Positions 24,388 through 32,631 of a stretch of 38,223 nucleotides of DNA are shown here, piece after piece (position 1 is the first letter of the stretch; each line of letters opens with the position of its first letter). Source of the DNA: Clostridia bacterium. Lineage in GTDB: Bacteria > Bacillota > Clostridia > Lachnospirales > Anaerotignaceae. The DNA is taken from the NCBI GenBank assembly GCA_910575055.1, contig CAJTDC010000023.1, forward strand, positions 1-38,223, read 5' to 3'. Below the pieces are notes generated by a model. It saw only the letters and a program-made list of their open reading frames with translations. It searched no databases and had not been told where the DNA came from. Made by a program: the position numbers and the translations under genes.

Positions 24388-25159
24388 TTGGTTTTTAATT
24401 GAAGAAGAGGTAACTGGCACTACAAGTGATATGTCGTGGATGGTAAATGAGAAAGGAGAAAAGGCACTTTTTAAACCAGATGAAAGTGGCGATGACTATT
24501 TAATAGAATTGAATGTATATCAATTAGCTACCTTTTTTAATATTTCTTATTCTAGAGTTTTTCCATATACTTTAAATGGTATTGATGGTTTTTTATCTAT
24601 GGTAGAGGACACTCGTAGATATCATAGAATAAATGGTTCAGATTTGTATAGAAATGGTAAAAGATATACAAGTAAAGCGATAAGTAAAGGAAATGCGAAA
24701 TATGACGAAGATATAGATTATTCTCTTGAAGGATTAAGAGAAATAATTACAGAGGGTTGTTTTGAAGATTTATGTAAAGTTGCTTTTCTAGACGCATTAT
24801 GTAGGAATCAAGATAGGCATATAGGCAATATAGATTTTTTAATAAATCTATCTAAAAATCTAATCGCAGTTGCACCTTTATATGATACTGTATTATCTTT
24901 ATCTAACTCTTATACAGAATCTACTATGTTAGGTATAACTGATAAAAAAAGATATCAGCATAAAGAAGTATTTGAGTATGTAGGTCAATTTGACTTTATG
25001 CAAAGTACAATTTCTAAAATCAATACGAAAGAATTTAACATATTGTGTGATGATTTAGAGTATGGTGATTTTATCTATGATAGAGCAAAAGATTTTATTA
25101 ATTTAGTAAAACCGAAAAATAATAGTTTAAAATCATTACATTTTAAGCAATTAAAATGA
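24377..25159 (+). CDS. Compact HipA-like Ser/Thr kinase
   Basis: Kinase landmarks are K33 in ALFKPD, E44 in LIELNVY, catalytic N144-Q-D146-R-H with N151 (CRNQDRHIGNIDF) and metal-binding D170 (APLYDTVLS). At 260 aa it is much shorter than HipA (about 440) and lacks the N-terminal subdomain, as in HipT of split HipBST systems; the upstream small gene may supply it. AT-rich codons and few TCTAA words suggest transfer. HipA-type kinases inactivate translation factors or aminoacyl-tRNA synthetases; the target here is unknown. Confidence 0.83.
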   Translation: MMSNWFLIEEEVTGTTSDMSWMVNEKGEKALFKPDESGDDYLIELNVYQLATFFNISYSRVFPYTLNGIDGFLSMVEDTRRYHRINGSDLYRNGKRYTSKAISKGNAKYDEDIDYSLEGLREIITEGCFEDLCKVAFLDALCRNQDRHIGNIDFLINLSKNLIAVAPLYDTVLSLSNSYTESTMLGITDKKRYQHKEVFEYVGQFDFMQSTISKINTKEFNILCDDLEYGDFIYDRAKDFINLVKPKNNSLKSLHFKQLK

Positions 25160-25171
25160 ACAAGAGTGTCA

Positions 25172-25253
25172 CTCTAACAAGTCTTTTGAGCTTTGCCCTC
25201 AATATCACGACAGGGGGTGGGCGAAGCCCACTTTGCAGTATCCTGCCTTATCC
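25172..25253 (+). repeat. Structured interspersed repeat, copy 1
   Basis: This ~85-bp unit starts with TCTAACAAG and contains ATATCACGACAGG, the hairpin GTGGGC-GAA-GCCCAC and an end TGCCTTATCC. Copies are at 32203 and 32954. It is not coding in any convincing way. Confidence 0.85.
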
Positions 25254-25276
25254 CATCAGAAAGGAGATTACCTCTC

Positions 25277-25694
25277 ATGATAACAATAATGTGGAATCCA
25301 TGGCATGGCTGTCGTAAGTGCAGTCCGGGCTGTCTAAACTGTTATGTTTATTATCTTGATTCTAAATACAACAAAGACTCTAACATCATTACAAAATCAG
25401 CTTTTCAACTTCCTCTAAAGAAAGACAGACAAGGCAACTTCAAGATACCCTCTAACACTACACTAGCCACTTGTTTTACATCTGACTTTCTTATTGAAGA
25501 AGCAGACGAATGGCGAACTGAAGCATGGAACATCATCAAGCAAAGAAGTGATTTACAATTTCTAATCCCTACCAAAAAGAATACATAGATTTTCCTATTG
25601 TATCCCTAATGATTGGGCAGGTGGCTATAATAATGTAACAATTGCAGTATCTTGTGAAAATCAAGAGAAAACTGATGAAAGATACCTATTTTAA
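25277..25694 (+). pseudogene. DUF5131 (phage Gp37/Gp68-like) protein, frameshifted and truncated
   Basis: The start MITIMWNPWHGCRKCSPGCL and NCYVYYLD are the family's N-terminus, with the cysteine motif CxxCxPGCxxC. In the run AAAAA near 25573 one extra A shifts the frame. Past it the correct frame continues FSYCIPNDWAGGYNNVTIAV and SCENQEKTDERY, and then stops at 25692. The family is normally over 200 aa, so the C-terminal half is also missing. DUF5131 proteins occur in phages; the cysteine motif suggests a Fe-S or radical-SAM-like role. Confidence 0.82.
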
Positions 25695-25982
25695 CTAATT
25701 TCTCAAATAAACTCTTGATGTGAGATGCTCCAGCTGTTAAGGTAATCAATGCATAGAAGTATAATAAATAATACCAAATTTATAATAATGTGTGATTTTT
25801 TTGTAGGTCATATCTATTAACAGAAAATGCTAGAATAGGTATTGAATACAAATAATTTTTATGTTATCTTACTTTTGTATAGAAAGAGATTCAGTTTACA
25901 GGAAGGTACACATTTTAATAAATGACACCTGCAAATATCTGTTGTTGAATTATCAATAAATAATTTTATGGAGGGTCAAGCA

Positions 25983-26780
25983 ATGGTAAAAACAAATTTA
26001 TTTCACTCAACTAACGCACACAAAATTGTTGCAGAAATGGGAAGATTTTCTCTGCTGGAATATGAGAGAGATATGTCTATTACACCACAAACGGCAAGTA
26101 TCGCTTTTTTTGCTTCTCAAATGAACATACGAAAAAAACAAGTTATAGCAGAATTAAATAATGATGGGGGAGTTATTCTGCAAGCTGGTGCCATGCAGAT
26201 GATGATAGGACAACTACAAGCCGCAACGAATATCAAAGGTGCTGGCGATCTTATGAAAAAATTTATTGGTAGCAAGGTCACAGGAGAAACAATGGTTAAA
26301 CCACGTTATCAAGGAACAGGATTGCTGGTGCTAGAACCAACTTATAAGTACATATTGTTTGAGGATTTGGCGAATTGGAACGGGAGCATGGTCATTGAAG
26401 ATGAAATGTTTTTAGCTTGTGATGATAGTATCAACATGAAAGTTACTGCTAGAAGCACATTGTCATCTGCTGTTTTAGGAAATGAAGGATTATTTAACAC
26501 TGCATTGGTAGGACAGGGAATTGCTGTATTGGAAAGTCCAGTTCCTGCCGAAGAATTGATTACTATTGATTTGGAGAAAGATATGGTTCGTATTGATGGC
26601 AGTATGGCGATTGCATGGTCAAGTTCTCTGGAATTTACAGTTGAAAGGACGACGAAAACTCTTGTTGGTTCTGTTGCTTCTGGCGAGGGTCTTGTTAATG
26701 TTTATCGTGGTACTGGAAGGGTGTTGGTTGCTCCAGTGTCACAAAACTATGGTATTGCTATTCCAAAGCCGACAAAATAA
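25983..26780 (+). CDS. AIM24 family protein
   Basis: The start is ATG 25983, after GGAGGG; the upstream ATG at 25968 precedes the RBS. The 265-aa protein has the AIM24/TRAP-like beta-barrel pattern: VILQAGAMQMMIGQ, GDLMKKFIGSKVTGETMVKP-type region, YILFEDLANW, MFLACDDSI, and SGEGLVNVYRGTGRVLVAP. The family is widespread and its biochemical role is unknown. No TCTAA word occurs in the gene and its GC content is slightly higher, so it looks foreign to the surrounding DNA. The DNA from 25695 to 25970 holds no gene that I can see. Confidence 0.85.
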   Translation: MVKTNLFHSTNAHKIVAEMGRFSLLEYERDMSITPQTASIAFFASQMNIRKKQVIAELNNDGGVILQAGAMQMMIGQLQAATNIKGAGDLMKKFIGSKVTGETMVKPRYQGTGLLVLEPTYKYILFEDLANWNGSMVIEDEMFLACDDSINMKVTARSTLSSAVLGNEGLFNTALVGQGIAVLESPVPAEELITIDLEKDMVRIDGSMAIAWSSSLEFTVERTTKTLVGSVASGEGLVNVYRGTGRVLVAPVSQNYGIAIPKPTK

Positions 26781-26828
26781 GGAAATATAAAAATATGAAA
26801 AAGAGAAACAATCAAGTATTGATATTAG

Positions 26829-27029
26829 ATTAGCTTAGCTAATGTACTGCGTTGTCTAAAACCATTGCAAGAAGTTGACGATTTTGCAAAATACAACCTA
26901 AAGTCAGGAGATTTCGATATTACTAATGAAGATAAAGAATTAGTGTATAATATCCATACTGTAATTCAAATGGGAAAAGTTTACTACCGACTAATCTTAG
27001 CAACATTACAATACAAGTGCATACTATGA
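26829..27029 (+). pseudogene. Gene fragment, no start codon
   Basis: An open frame without a start or RBS reads ISLANVLRCLKPLQEVDDF, then DITNEDKELVYNIHTVIQ, ending at TGA 27027. The coherent protein-like composition suggests the 3' part of a lost gene. The family was not recognised. Confidence 0.4.
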
Positions 27030-27082
27030 GCCATCTTATGTAATCGCACGTGCATATTACAATGATGGCTGTTTTTAATAAG

Positions 27083-27121
27083 AAAGTCGAATTCATGCAT
27101 TATATGAATTCGACTTTTTTA
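27083..27121 (+). terminator. Rho-independent terminator
   Basis: AAAGTCGAATTCAT pairs with ATGAATTCGACTTT (loop GCATTAT), followed by six T. The stem is perfect over 14 bp, so termination may be bidirectional. Confidence 0.92.
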
Positions 27122-27135
27122 TTAAAGATAAGTGA

Positions 27136-27164
27136 TTGCGTTCCTCAAGAATAGCATTTATAAT
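27136..27164 (+). promoter_or_regulatory. Promoter of the protein-A-like/HEPN pair
   Basis: TTGCGT (27136-27141), 17 bp, TATAAT (27159-27164), then RBS AGGAGA and ATG 27187. Confidence 0.7.
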
Positions 27165-27186
27165 GAGAATTAGGAGATGATAATAA

Positions 27187-27588
27187 ATGATAAACATTTA
27201 TACAAAGAAACAATTCATTCCCAGTTCTAAAAAGATTGTTTCTCTAAATAGTCCATATTTCGAATTACATACAAAACATCAGACACCTACAGTTCAAGAT
27301 TTAACTATCATTAGAACAATAGAGAAAGGTAATCCAAGTATGGAAAACCTATCGGTAGGCTGTCAAACGGTGCTTAATATATTACATTACCCAGATGTTA
27401 TTTTTGACACAATAGAGTGCAGTCCTATTGTGATAAGAATGCTTTGCACATTGGATAACATATCATTTTTATGTAAAAATATGCCACCAGTTATAGAAGT
27501 TAGTATTCCATTAAAAATAAACAATTCCACAACTCTAACAAGTACGAAAGAGTATTTTGATTGGTGGTGCAAACAGTATGAATTTTAA
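27187..27588 (+). CDS. Paralogue of cassette protein A
   Basis: This 133-aa protein shares its layout with the protein at 3154: MINIY start, a central charged region, LSVGCQTVLNILHYPDVIFD and a hydrophobic strand MLCTLDNISFL. The family is not named to my knowledge. It overlaps the HEPN gene by 11 bp and has its own promoter, making a two-gene module. This gene type thus occurs with two different partners in one window, which suggests an interchangeable regulatory or sensing component. Confidence 0.7.
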   Translation: MINIYTKKQFIPSSKKIVSLNSPYFELHTKHQTPTVQDLTIIRTIEKGNPSMENLSVGCQTVLNILHYPDVIFDTIECSPIVIRMLCTLDNISFLCKNMPPVIEVSIPLKINNSTTLTSTKEYFDWWCKQYEF

Positions 27589-28009
27589 ATATGGAACGTA
27601 TGGAGCAATCTCTAAAAAAGATTTAGAAGACATGGAATTTCTAAAAAGTACCATACCCCATTTAGCAGCTTTGAGTGCACACCACTCTATTGAATCTATC
27701 TTGAAGCATGATATCAATGAGTATTACATAGGGTTAGACAAAACAGATATTCTGAAATCACATAATCTAAATAGACTATCTAACAAGTCTAATATATCTG
27801 CATTACTACTATACAGTGACACTTTAGACATTCTAAATGATTTCTACGATAGAAGTAGGTATCCAAATCCTAACTACTATGAGCCGACAATAGATGATTT
27901 AGAACCATTACTACAAGATATTTACAACATATTCCAAATAGTGGAAAATTATATTTCTAACATATCTATCAAAAAAGTAAAATTATGTGATATAATAAAG
28001 AAAGTGTAA
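27578..28009 (+). CDS. HEPN-domain-like protein
   Basis: The start at ATG 27578 overlaps the previous gene. Residues 15-50 (LEDMEFLKSTIPHLAALSAH, then HSIESILKHDINEY) and LKSHNLNRL match the helical HEPN pattern, in which A-x-x-x-x-E-x-x-L-K is typical. The catalytic Rx4-6H of RNase HEPNs is not clearly present, so it could be a non-nuclease HEPN as in HEPN-MNT pairs. No nucleotidyltransferase is adjacent. Confidence 0.7.
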   Translation: MNFKYGTYGAISKKDLEDMEFLKSTIPHLAALSAHHSIESILKHDINEYYIGLDKTDILKSHNLNRLSNKSNISALLLYSDTLDILNDFYDRSRYPNPNYYEPTIDDLEPLLQDIYNIFQIVENYISNISIKKVKLCDIIKKV

Positions 28010-28010
28010 A

Positions 28011-28946
28011 ATGGAAAGATTAAATCTTAATAATGAAGTAAAATATAAAAATACTTCTCTATCAAATTCTATCAATACCATTGGAGATGATGCAAGTTAT
28101 GATGATGCCTGCAAGAGATTACTCTCCCATAAAGAAGTCCTTGCAAGGATTTTAAAAGAATGTGTATCCTAGTACAAAAGTTATGATATTGAAACCATTA
28201 AAAATTGTATTGGAAAAGATATCTCTGTTTCTAAAGAGGCTGTTCACCAGTTTGAAAGAGTAATAAATGAGAATACTGAAGATGGCACTGTAACAGAAGG
28301 GTTAATAAAGTTTGACATAAAGTTTACAGCAATAACACCAGATAAAGAACCTATACAACTAATCATCAATGTGGAAAATCAAAATGATTACTCTCCAGGC
28401 TATCCATTGGTAAAAAGGTGTATCTATTATGCTTGCCGTTTAATTTCAGCAGAACATGGGACTGTATTTGAAAATGATGATTATGGTAAAATTGCCAAAG
28501 TGTATACCATATGGATATGCACAAGTAATTTTGAAAAAGAAGAACCTAGAATTACTGAGTTTGTACTCGACAAAAAAGAATTACTAGGAAAGAACTATCC
28601 TGTCAAGAAAAAAGATTATGACCTTTTGGACATCATCATAATCAGATTATGTAAAAATCCAAATGATTATGATTCTGCTATCATAAGATTCTTAACTTAT
28701 TTGTTATCACATAAATTCAGTGTAGCAGAAAGAAAAAGAGTTCTGTCACAAGATTACAACATTAAAATGCATGAGGTTTTAGAAGGAGTTGATACTATGT
28801 CAGGATTAGGTGCAGCTGTAAGACAAGAAGGAAGACAAGAAGAGAAAATGGAAATTGCTAAGAATATGTTAAAAAGTAATTTACCAATACTAACGATTGT
28901 ACAATGTACAGGTCTATCAAAAGAAGAAATAGAAAAGCTAAAATAA
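28011..28946 (+). pseudogene. Rpn/PD-(D/E)xK transposase-type nuclease, interrupted by TAG
   Basis: The frame opens at ATG 28011 (DDACKRLLSHKEVLARILKE, CVS), hits TAG 28170, and continues in register to 28944: TEGLIKFDIKFTAITPDKEP, LIINVENQNDYSPGYPLVKR, IYYACRLISAEHG. These are the nuclease core and ACR element of the Rpn family. The C-terminal MLKSNLPILTIVQCTGLSKE is also typical. Only one codon (where Glu or Gln is expected) separates it from an intact 311-aa protein. No RBS precedes 28011, so it may depend on coupling to the HEPN gene. Confidence 0.82.
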
Positions 28947-28958
28947 ATCAATACTTGA

Positions 28959-28992
28959 GGGATACCTAAAAAGCAGGTATCCCTTTCTTTTT
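28959..28992 (+). terminator. Rho-independent terminator
   Basis: GGGATACCT pairs with AGGTATCCC, followed by TTTCTTTTTTT. Confidence 0.9.
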
Positions 28993-29029
28993 TTCTTCTA
29001 AATCCTCCAAACAAAGGAGATGATAAATC

Positions 29030-30079
29030 ATGACGTATCACATTATGCATGATAATAAAATAGTAGCACAGATAGATACACAAGGTTATTGTCACATCTT
29101 CTCTAAAAAGTTTATGCCCTACAATCTCTATCTAGACGAAACAGATAATGGCCCTCTAAATAATCTATCTAACTTCTACTTTTGGTGTACCAGTAGAATT
29201 CTACCAGCAAACCGACAGCACAAAGATGTCATTCTAAAAAGTCTCAATCTCATCTCTAAAAAGTCTGCTCAAATAGCACTCTTATGCCACTGTTTATCTC
29301 TAACAGATGTCTATTGGGTTCGCACTTCTAATGAGTCCATTACATTCCAAGGTATCAACTTATATGACAATCATTCAGAAAACCCACTCATAGATGCATC
29401 TCTGTTAGGAAAGCAAATCACCTCGCCGTCCCTAAAAGGCGCCATAAAAGACTTATCAACAGATGGTTGTTTTCCTAAAGCCTGGTTTGGAAACACACTT
29501 CTAAAGGGTGGCTATACAATAGCGGTCAGAAATGAAATTCTTGCCAGTAAAATCTGTCAGTGCTTTCAATGCAGTCAAGTTCTTTACGAAAAGGGTATCT
29601 ATAAAGGGGAACTCGTTTCCATCAGTAGTATCTTTACCAGCAAAGAATATTCTATTGTCTCTAAAGAGGCATTTGATATCTATGCGGTAAATCATGACAT
29701 CAACCCTATTGAGTACATCCTATCGTTAGATACTTATTCTTATTACATGATGAATATACTTGACTACCTAACAGGTAACACTGATAGGCATTGGGGAAAC
29801 TGGGGATTTTTAATAGACAATCAAACCAACACTCCAATCGCTTTGCATCCTCTTATGGATTTCAACCAATCATTCACCACTTACGATTTTATAGAAGGTG
29901 CAAACTGTCTGACAACACCAATTCCAATGACACAAAAAGAAGCAGCAATAGAGGCAGTCAAACAAGTAGGATTAAATCACATAAGCCTTATCAATCCTAA
30001 TTGGTTTCAACATGACCAGCCGAAATATGAAATGTTTCTAACAAGATTATCTATTTTAAAAGAGGTGATACAGAAATGA
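29030..30079 (+). CDS. HipA-like kinase with fused N-terminal partner domain
   Basis: This 349-aa protein has two parts. Residues about 48-98 (FYFWCTSRILPANRQHKDVI, CHCLSLTDVYWVR) match the separate small protein at 36087. Residues about 145-349 are a HipA/CtkA-like kinase: K159 and E169 for ATP, N250-T-D252-R-H254 with N257 (GNTDRHWGNWGFL) and D277 (PLMDFNQSF). All key residues are present. It is rich in TCTAA words, unlike the other two kinases. It overlaps its downstream partner gene by ATGA. The target is unknown. Confidence 0.83.
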   Translation: MTYHIMHDNKIVAQIDTQGYCHIFSKKFMPYNLYLDETDNGPLNNLSNFYFWCTSRILPANRQHKDVILKSLNLISKKSAQIALLCHCLSLTDVYWVRTSNESITFQGINLYDNHSENPLIDASLLGKQITSPSLKGAIKDLSTDGCFPKAWFGNTLLKGGYTIAVRNEILASKICQCFQCSQVLYEKGIYKGELVSISSIFTSKEYSIVSKEAFDIYAVNHDINPIEYILSLDTYSYYMMNILDYLTGNTDRHWGNWGFLIDNQTNTPIALHPLMDFNQSFTTYDFIEGANCLTTPIPMTQKEAAIEAVKQVGLNHISLINPNWFQHDQPKYEMFLTRLSILKEVIQK

Positions 30080-30375
30080 ATACATTCCTAAATGATATAG
30101 CACATCTAAAGAGTAATTGGAATGGCAATAATGCCAATCCTTTTCCAGCAAGTCTAATTGAAAAATGTACCATTCTAATAAGTCGATTAGAAATATAACC
30201 ATTTATCTCACCAACAGCTTATGGTGCAATTTAAATGAAATATAAAAAAGAAAATGGAGATTATTTAGAACTTGAAATCTATCAAGTCATAAATGGTACT
30301 GAACATGAGGAAACTCTAACAAGCTCAAACTATCTAAGTGAAGCTAAGCAGATAGTAACGAATTTCCTAACAAAT
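30076..30375 (+). pseudogene. Kinase-coupled partner gene with two in-frame TAA codons
   Basis: It starts inside the kinase stop (ATGA, RBS AGAGGTGA): MNTFLNDIAHLKSNWNGNNA, PFPASLIEKCTILISRLEI. It meets TAA at 30196, continues PFISPTAYGAI, meets TAA again at 30232, and continues MKYKKENGDYLELEIYQ. From homologues I recall, both positions are normally Gln (CAA), so both are C-to-T changes. After about 30375 the sequence runs into the promoter of the next toxin-antitoxin locus, so the 3' end is also lost. Confidence 0.72.
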
Positions 30376-30391
30376 ATTATATATATAAAGA

Positions 30392-30420
30392 TTGACATAT
30401 CAATTAAGACTCTATATAAT
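30392..30420 (+). promoter_or_regulatory. Consensus promoter of TA locus 1
   Basis: TTGACA (30392-30397), 17 bp, TATAAT (30415-30420), which is the full sigma-A consensus. Direct TACGA repeats follow (30426, 30438) and could bind the antitoxin. Confidence 0.85.
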
Positions 30421-30460
30421 AAAAGTACGAAAAAACATACGATTTTAAAGAGGTGATAGT

Positions 30461-30775
30461 ATGCTTGCTGTAAAGAGTATGGATATACGAGAGAACTTTA
30501 AAGAATGGTGTACCAAAGTAATAGATGGGGAAACGCTCATAGTGTCAAGACCTAAAAATGAAAATATTATAATTATCTCTGAAAAAGAGTATAATGAAAT
30601 GTTAAAAGCAAAACAGAATGCTGAGTATTTAGCTAAATTGGATAGGAGTCAAAAACAATTAGAGCAAGGAAAAACAATTTCTTTTACATCAGAAGAATTA
30701 AAGGAAATGGAAAATGAGAATTGGAAACCAACACAGAAGGTATTAGAGTTTATGGAGAGAATGAAAGATGAATGA
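30461..30775 (+). CDS. YefM/Phd-family antitoxin 1
   Basis: MLAVKSMDIRENFKEWCTKV and GETLIVSRPKNENIIIISEK, EYNEML are the Phd/YefM DNA-binding fold. The longer C-terminal tail would wrap the toxin. It overlaps the toxin gene start (ATG 30768) by 8 bp. Intact, with consensus promoter and GAGGTGA RBS, it should autoregulate and would neutralise YoeB-type toxins encoded elsewhere. Confidence 0.88.
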   Translation: MLAVKSMDIRENFKEWCTKVIDGETLIVSRPKNENIIIISEKEYNEMLKAKQNAEYLAKLDRSQKQLEQGKTISFTSEELKEMENENWKPTQKVLEFMERMKDE

Positions 30776-31031
30776 CTTTACATTTACCGCACAAGGATTT
30801 TCTGATTATCTCTATTGGCAAACTCAGGACAAAAAGACTTTAAAGCGAATTAACAATTTATTGGAAGATATAAGACGAAATGGAGCAATGTAGGGAATAG
30901 GTAAACCAGAACCCTTAAAATATTGTTCTGGCTATTCGAGACGTATTGATGATGTTAACCAGCTTGTCTACGAAATTGACGAATTACAAAATATTAAAAT
31001 CTTATCATGCAGAGGGCATTATGATGATTAA
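30768..31031 (+). pseudogene. YoeB-type toxin 1 with in-frame TAG
   Basis: The 87-codon frame reads FSDYLYWQTQDKKTLKRINN, LLEDIRRNGAM, then TAG at 30891, then GIGKPEPLKYCSGYSRRIDD, VNQLVYEIDE and SCRGHYDD. The stop takes the place of the Glu of the conserved EGIGKPEPL block, and the Trp usual in SGYWSRRI is missing. The remainder, including the C-terminal H-Y, is intact. Confidence 0.85.
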
Positions 31032-31040
31032 CTCATCTAA

Positions 31041-31077
31041 AGAGAGACATTTATTTTTAAGTGTCTCTCTTTTTTAT
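31041..31077 (+). terminator. Rho-independent terminator
   Basis: AGAGAGACA pairs with TGTCTCTCT over a T-rich loop, followed by TTTTTATTTTATTT. The RBS AAAGGAG starts at about 31085. Confidence 0.88.
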
Positions 31078-31100
31078 TTTATTTAAAGGAGTGAACGCAT

Positions 31101-31418
31101 ATGCAAAATAATTACGTAAAAATAAAAGACATTGCAGATATGGCAATCACAGAAGAGCAAGGCTTCAAACTAAGAGCAGAAATCAATAAAGTCATTGAAA
31201 ACAATAACAAAATCGTTTTAGATTTTGATGGAATAACTTTATTCACTACTACATTCTTTAGTGCAAGCATAGGGTACTATATCCTAAAATTATCACCTAA
31301 AGAGTGCAGAAACCGTTTCATTCTAGCAAATCTATCTAAAGCAGGAAAACACGCATACCATTGTTCTTTTGAAAATGCAGAATACTGTTTTTTTAACTCC
31401 CCTTTAACTGGTGTTTAA
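31101..31418 (+). CDS. STAS-like (DUF4325-type) protein, copy 2, followed by an in-frame open region
   Basis: KLRAEINKVIENNNKIVLDF, DGITLFTTTFFSASIGYYIL and FILANLSKAGKHAY repeat the DUF4325 layout of the protein at 15864. The frame ends at TAA 31416, but the same frame stays open to 32163, so a single stop separates it from a 248-codon extension. Either the extension is a separate degenerate gene or the two formed one longer protein. Confidence 0.72.
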   Translation: MQNNYVKIKDIADMAITEEQGFKLRAEINKVIENNNKIVLDFDGITLFTTTFFSASIGYYILKLSPKECRNRFILANLSKAGKHAYHCSFENAEYCFFNSPLTGV

Positions 31419-32165
31419 AAGCCGTTTAACTCATTTTCAACTGTTAAAAGTTACTATGCAGATGCTACAAACTTTAATCATGAATCTATAGTAGACCATG
31501 CTATTGCCATAGAACGTATTTATCAAGCATCTAAATCACTTAATAGCCACCCAGAAGCAGTATCTCTAATAAATAGAGGAATTACCTTATTAACTGAAAA
31601 AAACAATAAGTTAGATTTTACTGACATTCGTGATTTAGAAAGAATTAATAACAAAATATTAAACAACACAACGAAAGATATAACTGAATTTTTAAATTCA
31701 GCAATTGAAAAATTGATTTCAAATATCTTTTTTCTAGGATTTTGCTTAACAGAACCAAATGCTAAATATACTTGTTTAGGTTTAACTATTCAGGCTATAG
31801 GAGAATCTATTGAGTCCTGCATTCAGATGTTGGATGATTTATCAGATTTCACTTCTTCTAACAAGGCACAAATAAGCCAGAAGAACATTATAATTTCCTA
31901 TTTACATGGTACTTGTACAAAGAAAGAAAGAGAGCAACTGGATTCCAACTTCAACATCGAATATATAAACAATCTCATTCACAAGTACAAAATTAAGAAT
32001 ATCATTTTAGAATATGTAAAAAGTAAAATATTTTTTACTAAAAATTCTAGAGATATTTTAGAAAGAGCAAACCAAGATTACTGTGCAGATTTCAACAGAT
32101 TCTTAAATGAAATATTTAAAGTCCATTTTCAAAAATGTGGTTTAACTTATGCAAATATGTTCTAA
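31419..32165 (+). pseudogene. In-frame extension after the STAS-like gene, no start
   Basis: This is an open, helical, coherent frame of 248 codons directly following TAA 31416: YYADATNFNHESIVDHAIAI, ERIYQASKSLNSHPEAVSLI, and later CADFNRFLNEIFKVHFQKCG. It has neither RBS nor ATG at its beginning; the first candidate, TTG 31713, has no RBS. I read it as a gene that lost its 5' end when fused behind the STAS-like gene, or as a sensor or effector part of a formerly longer protein. Family not recognised. Confidence 0.5.
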
Positions 32166-32190
32166 GGGGCAATTCGTTGCCCCATTTATA
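32166..32190 (+). terminator. Hairpin-U-tract
   Basis: GGGGCAA-TTCG-TTGCCCC is followed by ATTTATATTT. Confidence 0.82.
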
Positions 32191-32202
32191 TTTAAATAGC
32201 AT

Positions 32203-32288
32203 TTCTAACAAGTCAAAAATCCCTCGCCATCCTTATCACGACAGGGTGTGGGCGAAGCCCACCTTATAGTATTTTGCCTTATCCTGCA
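32203..32288 (+). repeat. Structured interspersed repeat, copy 2
   Basis: It starts TCTAACAAG and contains ATCACGACAGGGTG, GTGGGC-GAA-GCCCAC and TGCCTTATCCTGCA. With copy 3 it directly brackets TA locus 2. Confidence 0.85.
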
Positions 32289-32309
32289 ATGCCAATCGTT
32301 AAATTTAGG

Positions 32310-32346
32310 ATATTGTATTGACAATATAAGAACAATGTATTACAAT
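32310..32346 (+). promoter_or_regulatory. Promoter and operator of TA locus 2
   Basis: TTGACA (32318-32323), 17 bp, TACAAT (32341-32346). A perfect inverted repeat ATATTGT-ATTG-ACAATAT (32310-32327) covers the -35 box and is the likely antitoxin operator. Confidence 0.82.
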
Positions 32347-32373
32347 GTAACAAAAAGAAGGGAGTATATTATT

Positions 32374-32631
32374 ATGGCACAAACTACGGTTAGTGTAAGA
32401 ATGGATAATGATTTAAAAAAAGAATTTGACAGTGTTTGTAATGATTTAGGGTTATCTATGACAACAGCTATTACTATGCTTGCAAAGAAAATGACACGAG
32501 AAAAACGTCTGCCATTTGAAGTATCTATAGACCCTTTTTATTCAGATGAAAATATGAAAAGATTAAAAGAATCTATTGCTCAAATGAAATTTACAGGTGG
32601 CACAGTACATGAGGTTGATTTCAATGATTAA
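32374..32631 (+). CDS. RelB/DinJ-family antitoxin
   Basis: This 85-aa protein starts with the ribbon-helix-helix MAQTTVSVRMDNDLKKEFDS and LGLSMTTAITMLAKKM, typical of RelB/DinJ, followed by the toxin-binding tail (IDPFYSDENMKRLKESIAQM). Start ATG 32374 with RBS GAAGGGAG. It overlaps the toxin start by 8 bp. Intact. Confidence 0.9.
   Translation: MAQTTVSVRMDNDLKKEFDSVCNDLGLSMTTAITMLAKKMTREKRLPFEVSIDPFYSDENMKRLKESIAQMKFTGGTVHEVDFND

Noticed and set aside
28371-28946. Independent gene starting at GTG 28371
   Set aside because: It begins in the middle of the Rpn nuclease core with no RBS; the true frame starts at 28011 and is cut by TAG 28170.
30235-30456. 73-aa protein starting at ATG 30235
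   Set aside because: It is in frame with the interrupted kinase-partner gene starting at 30076, and its last part reads through the promoter of the next TA locus, so it is not an independent gene.
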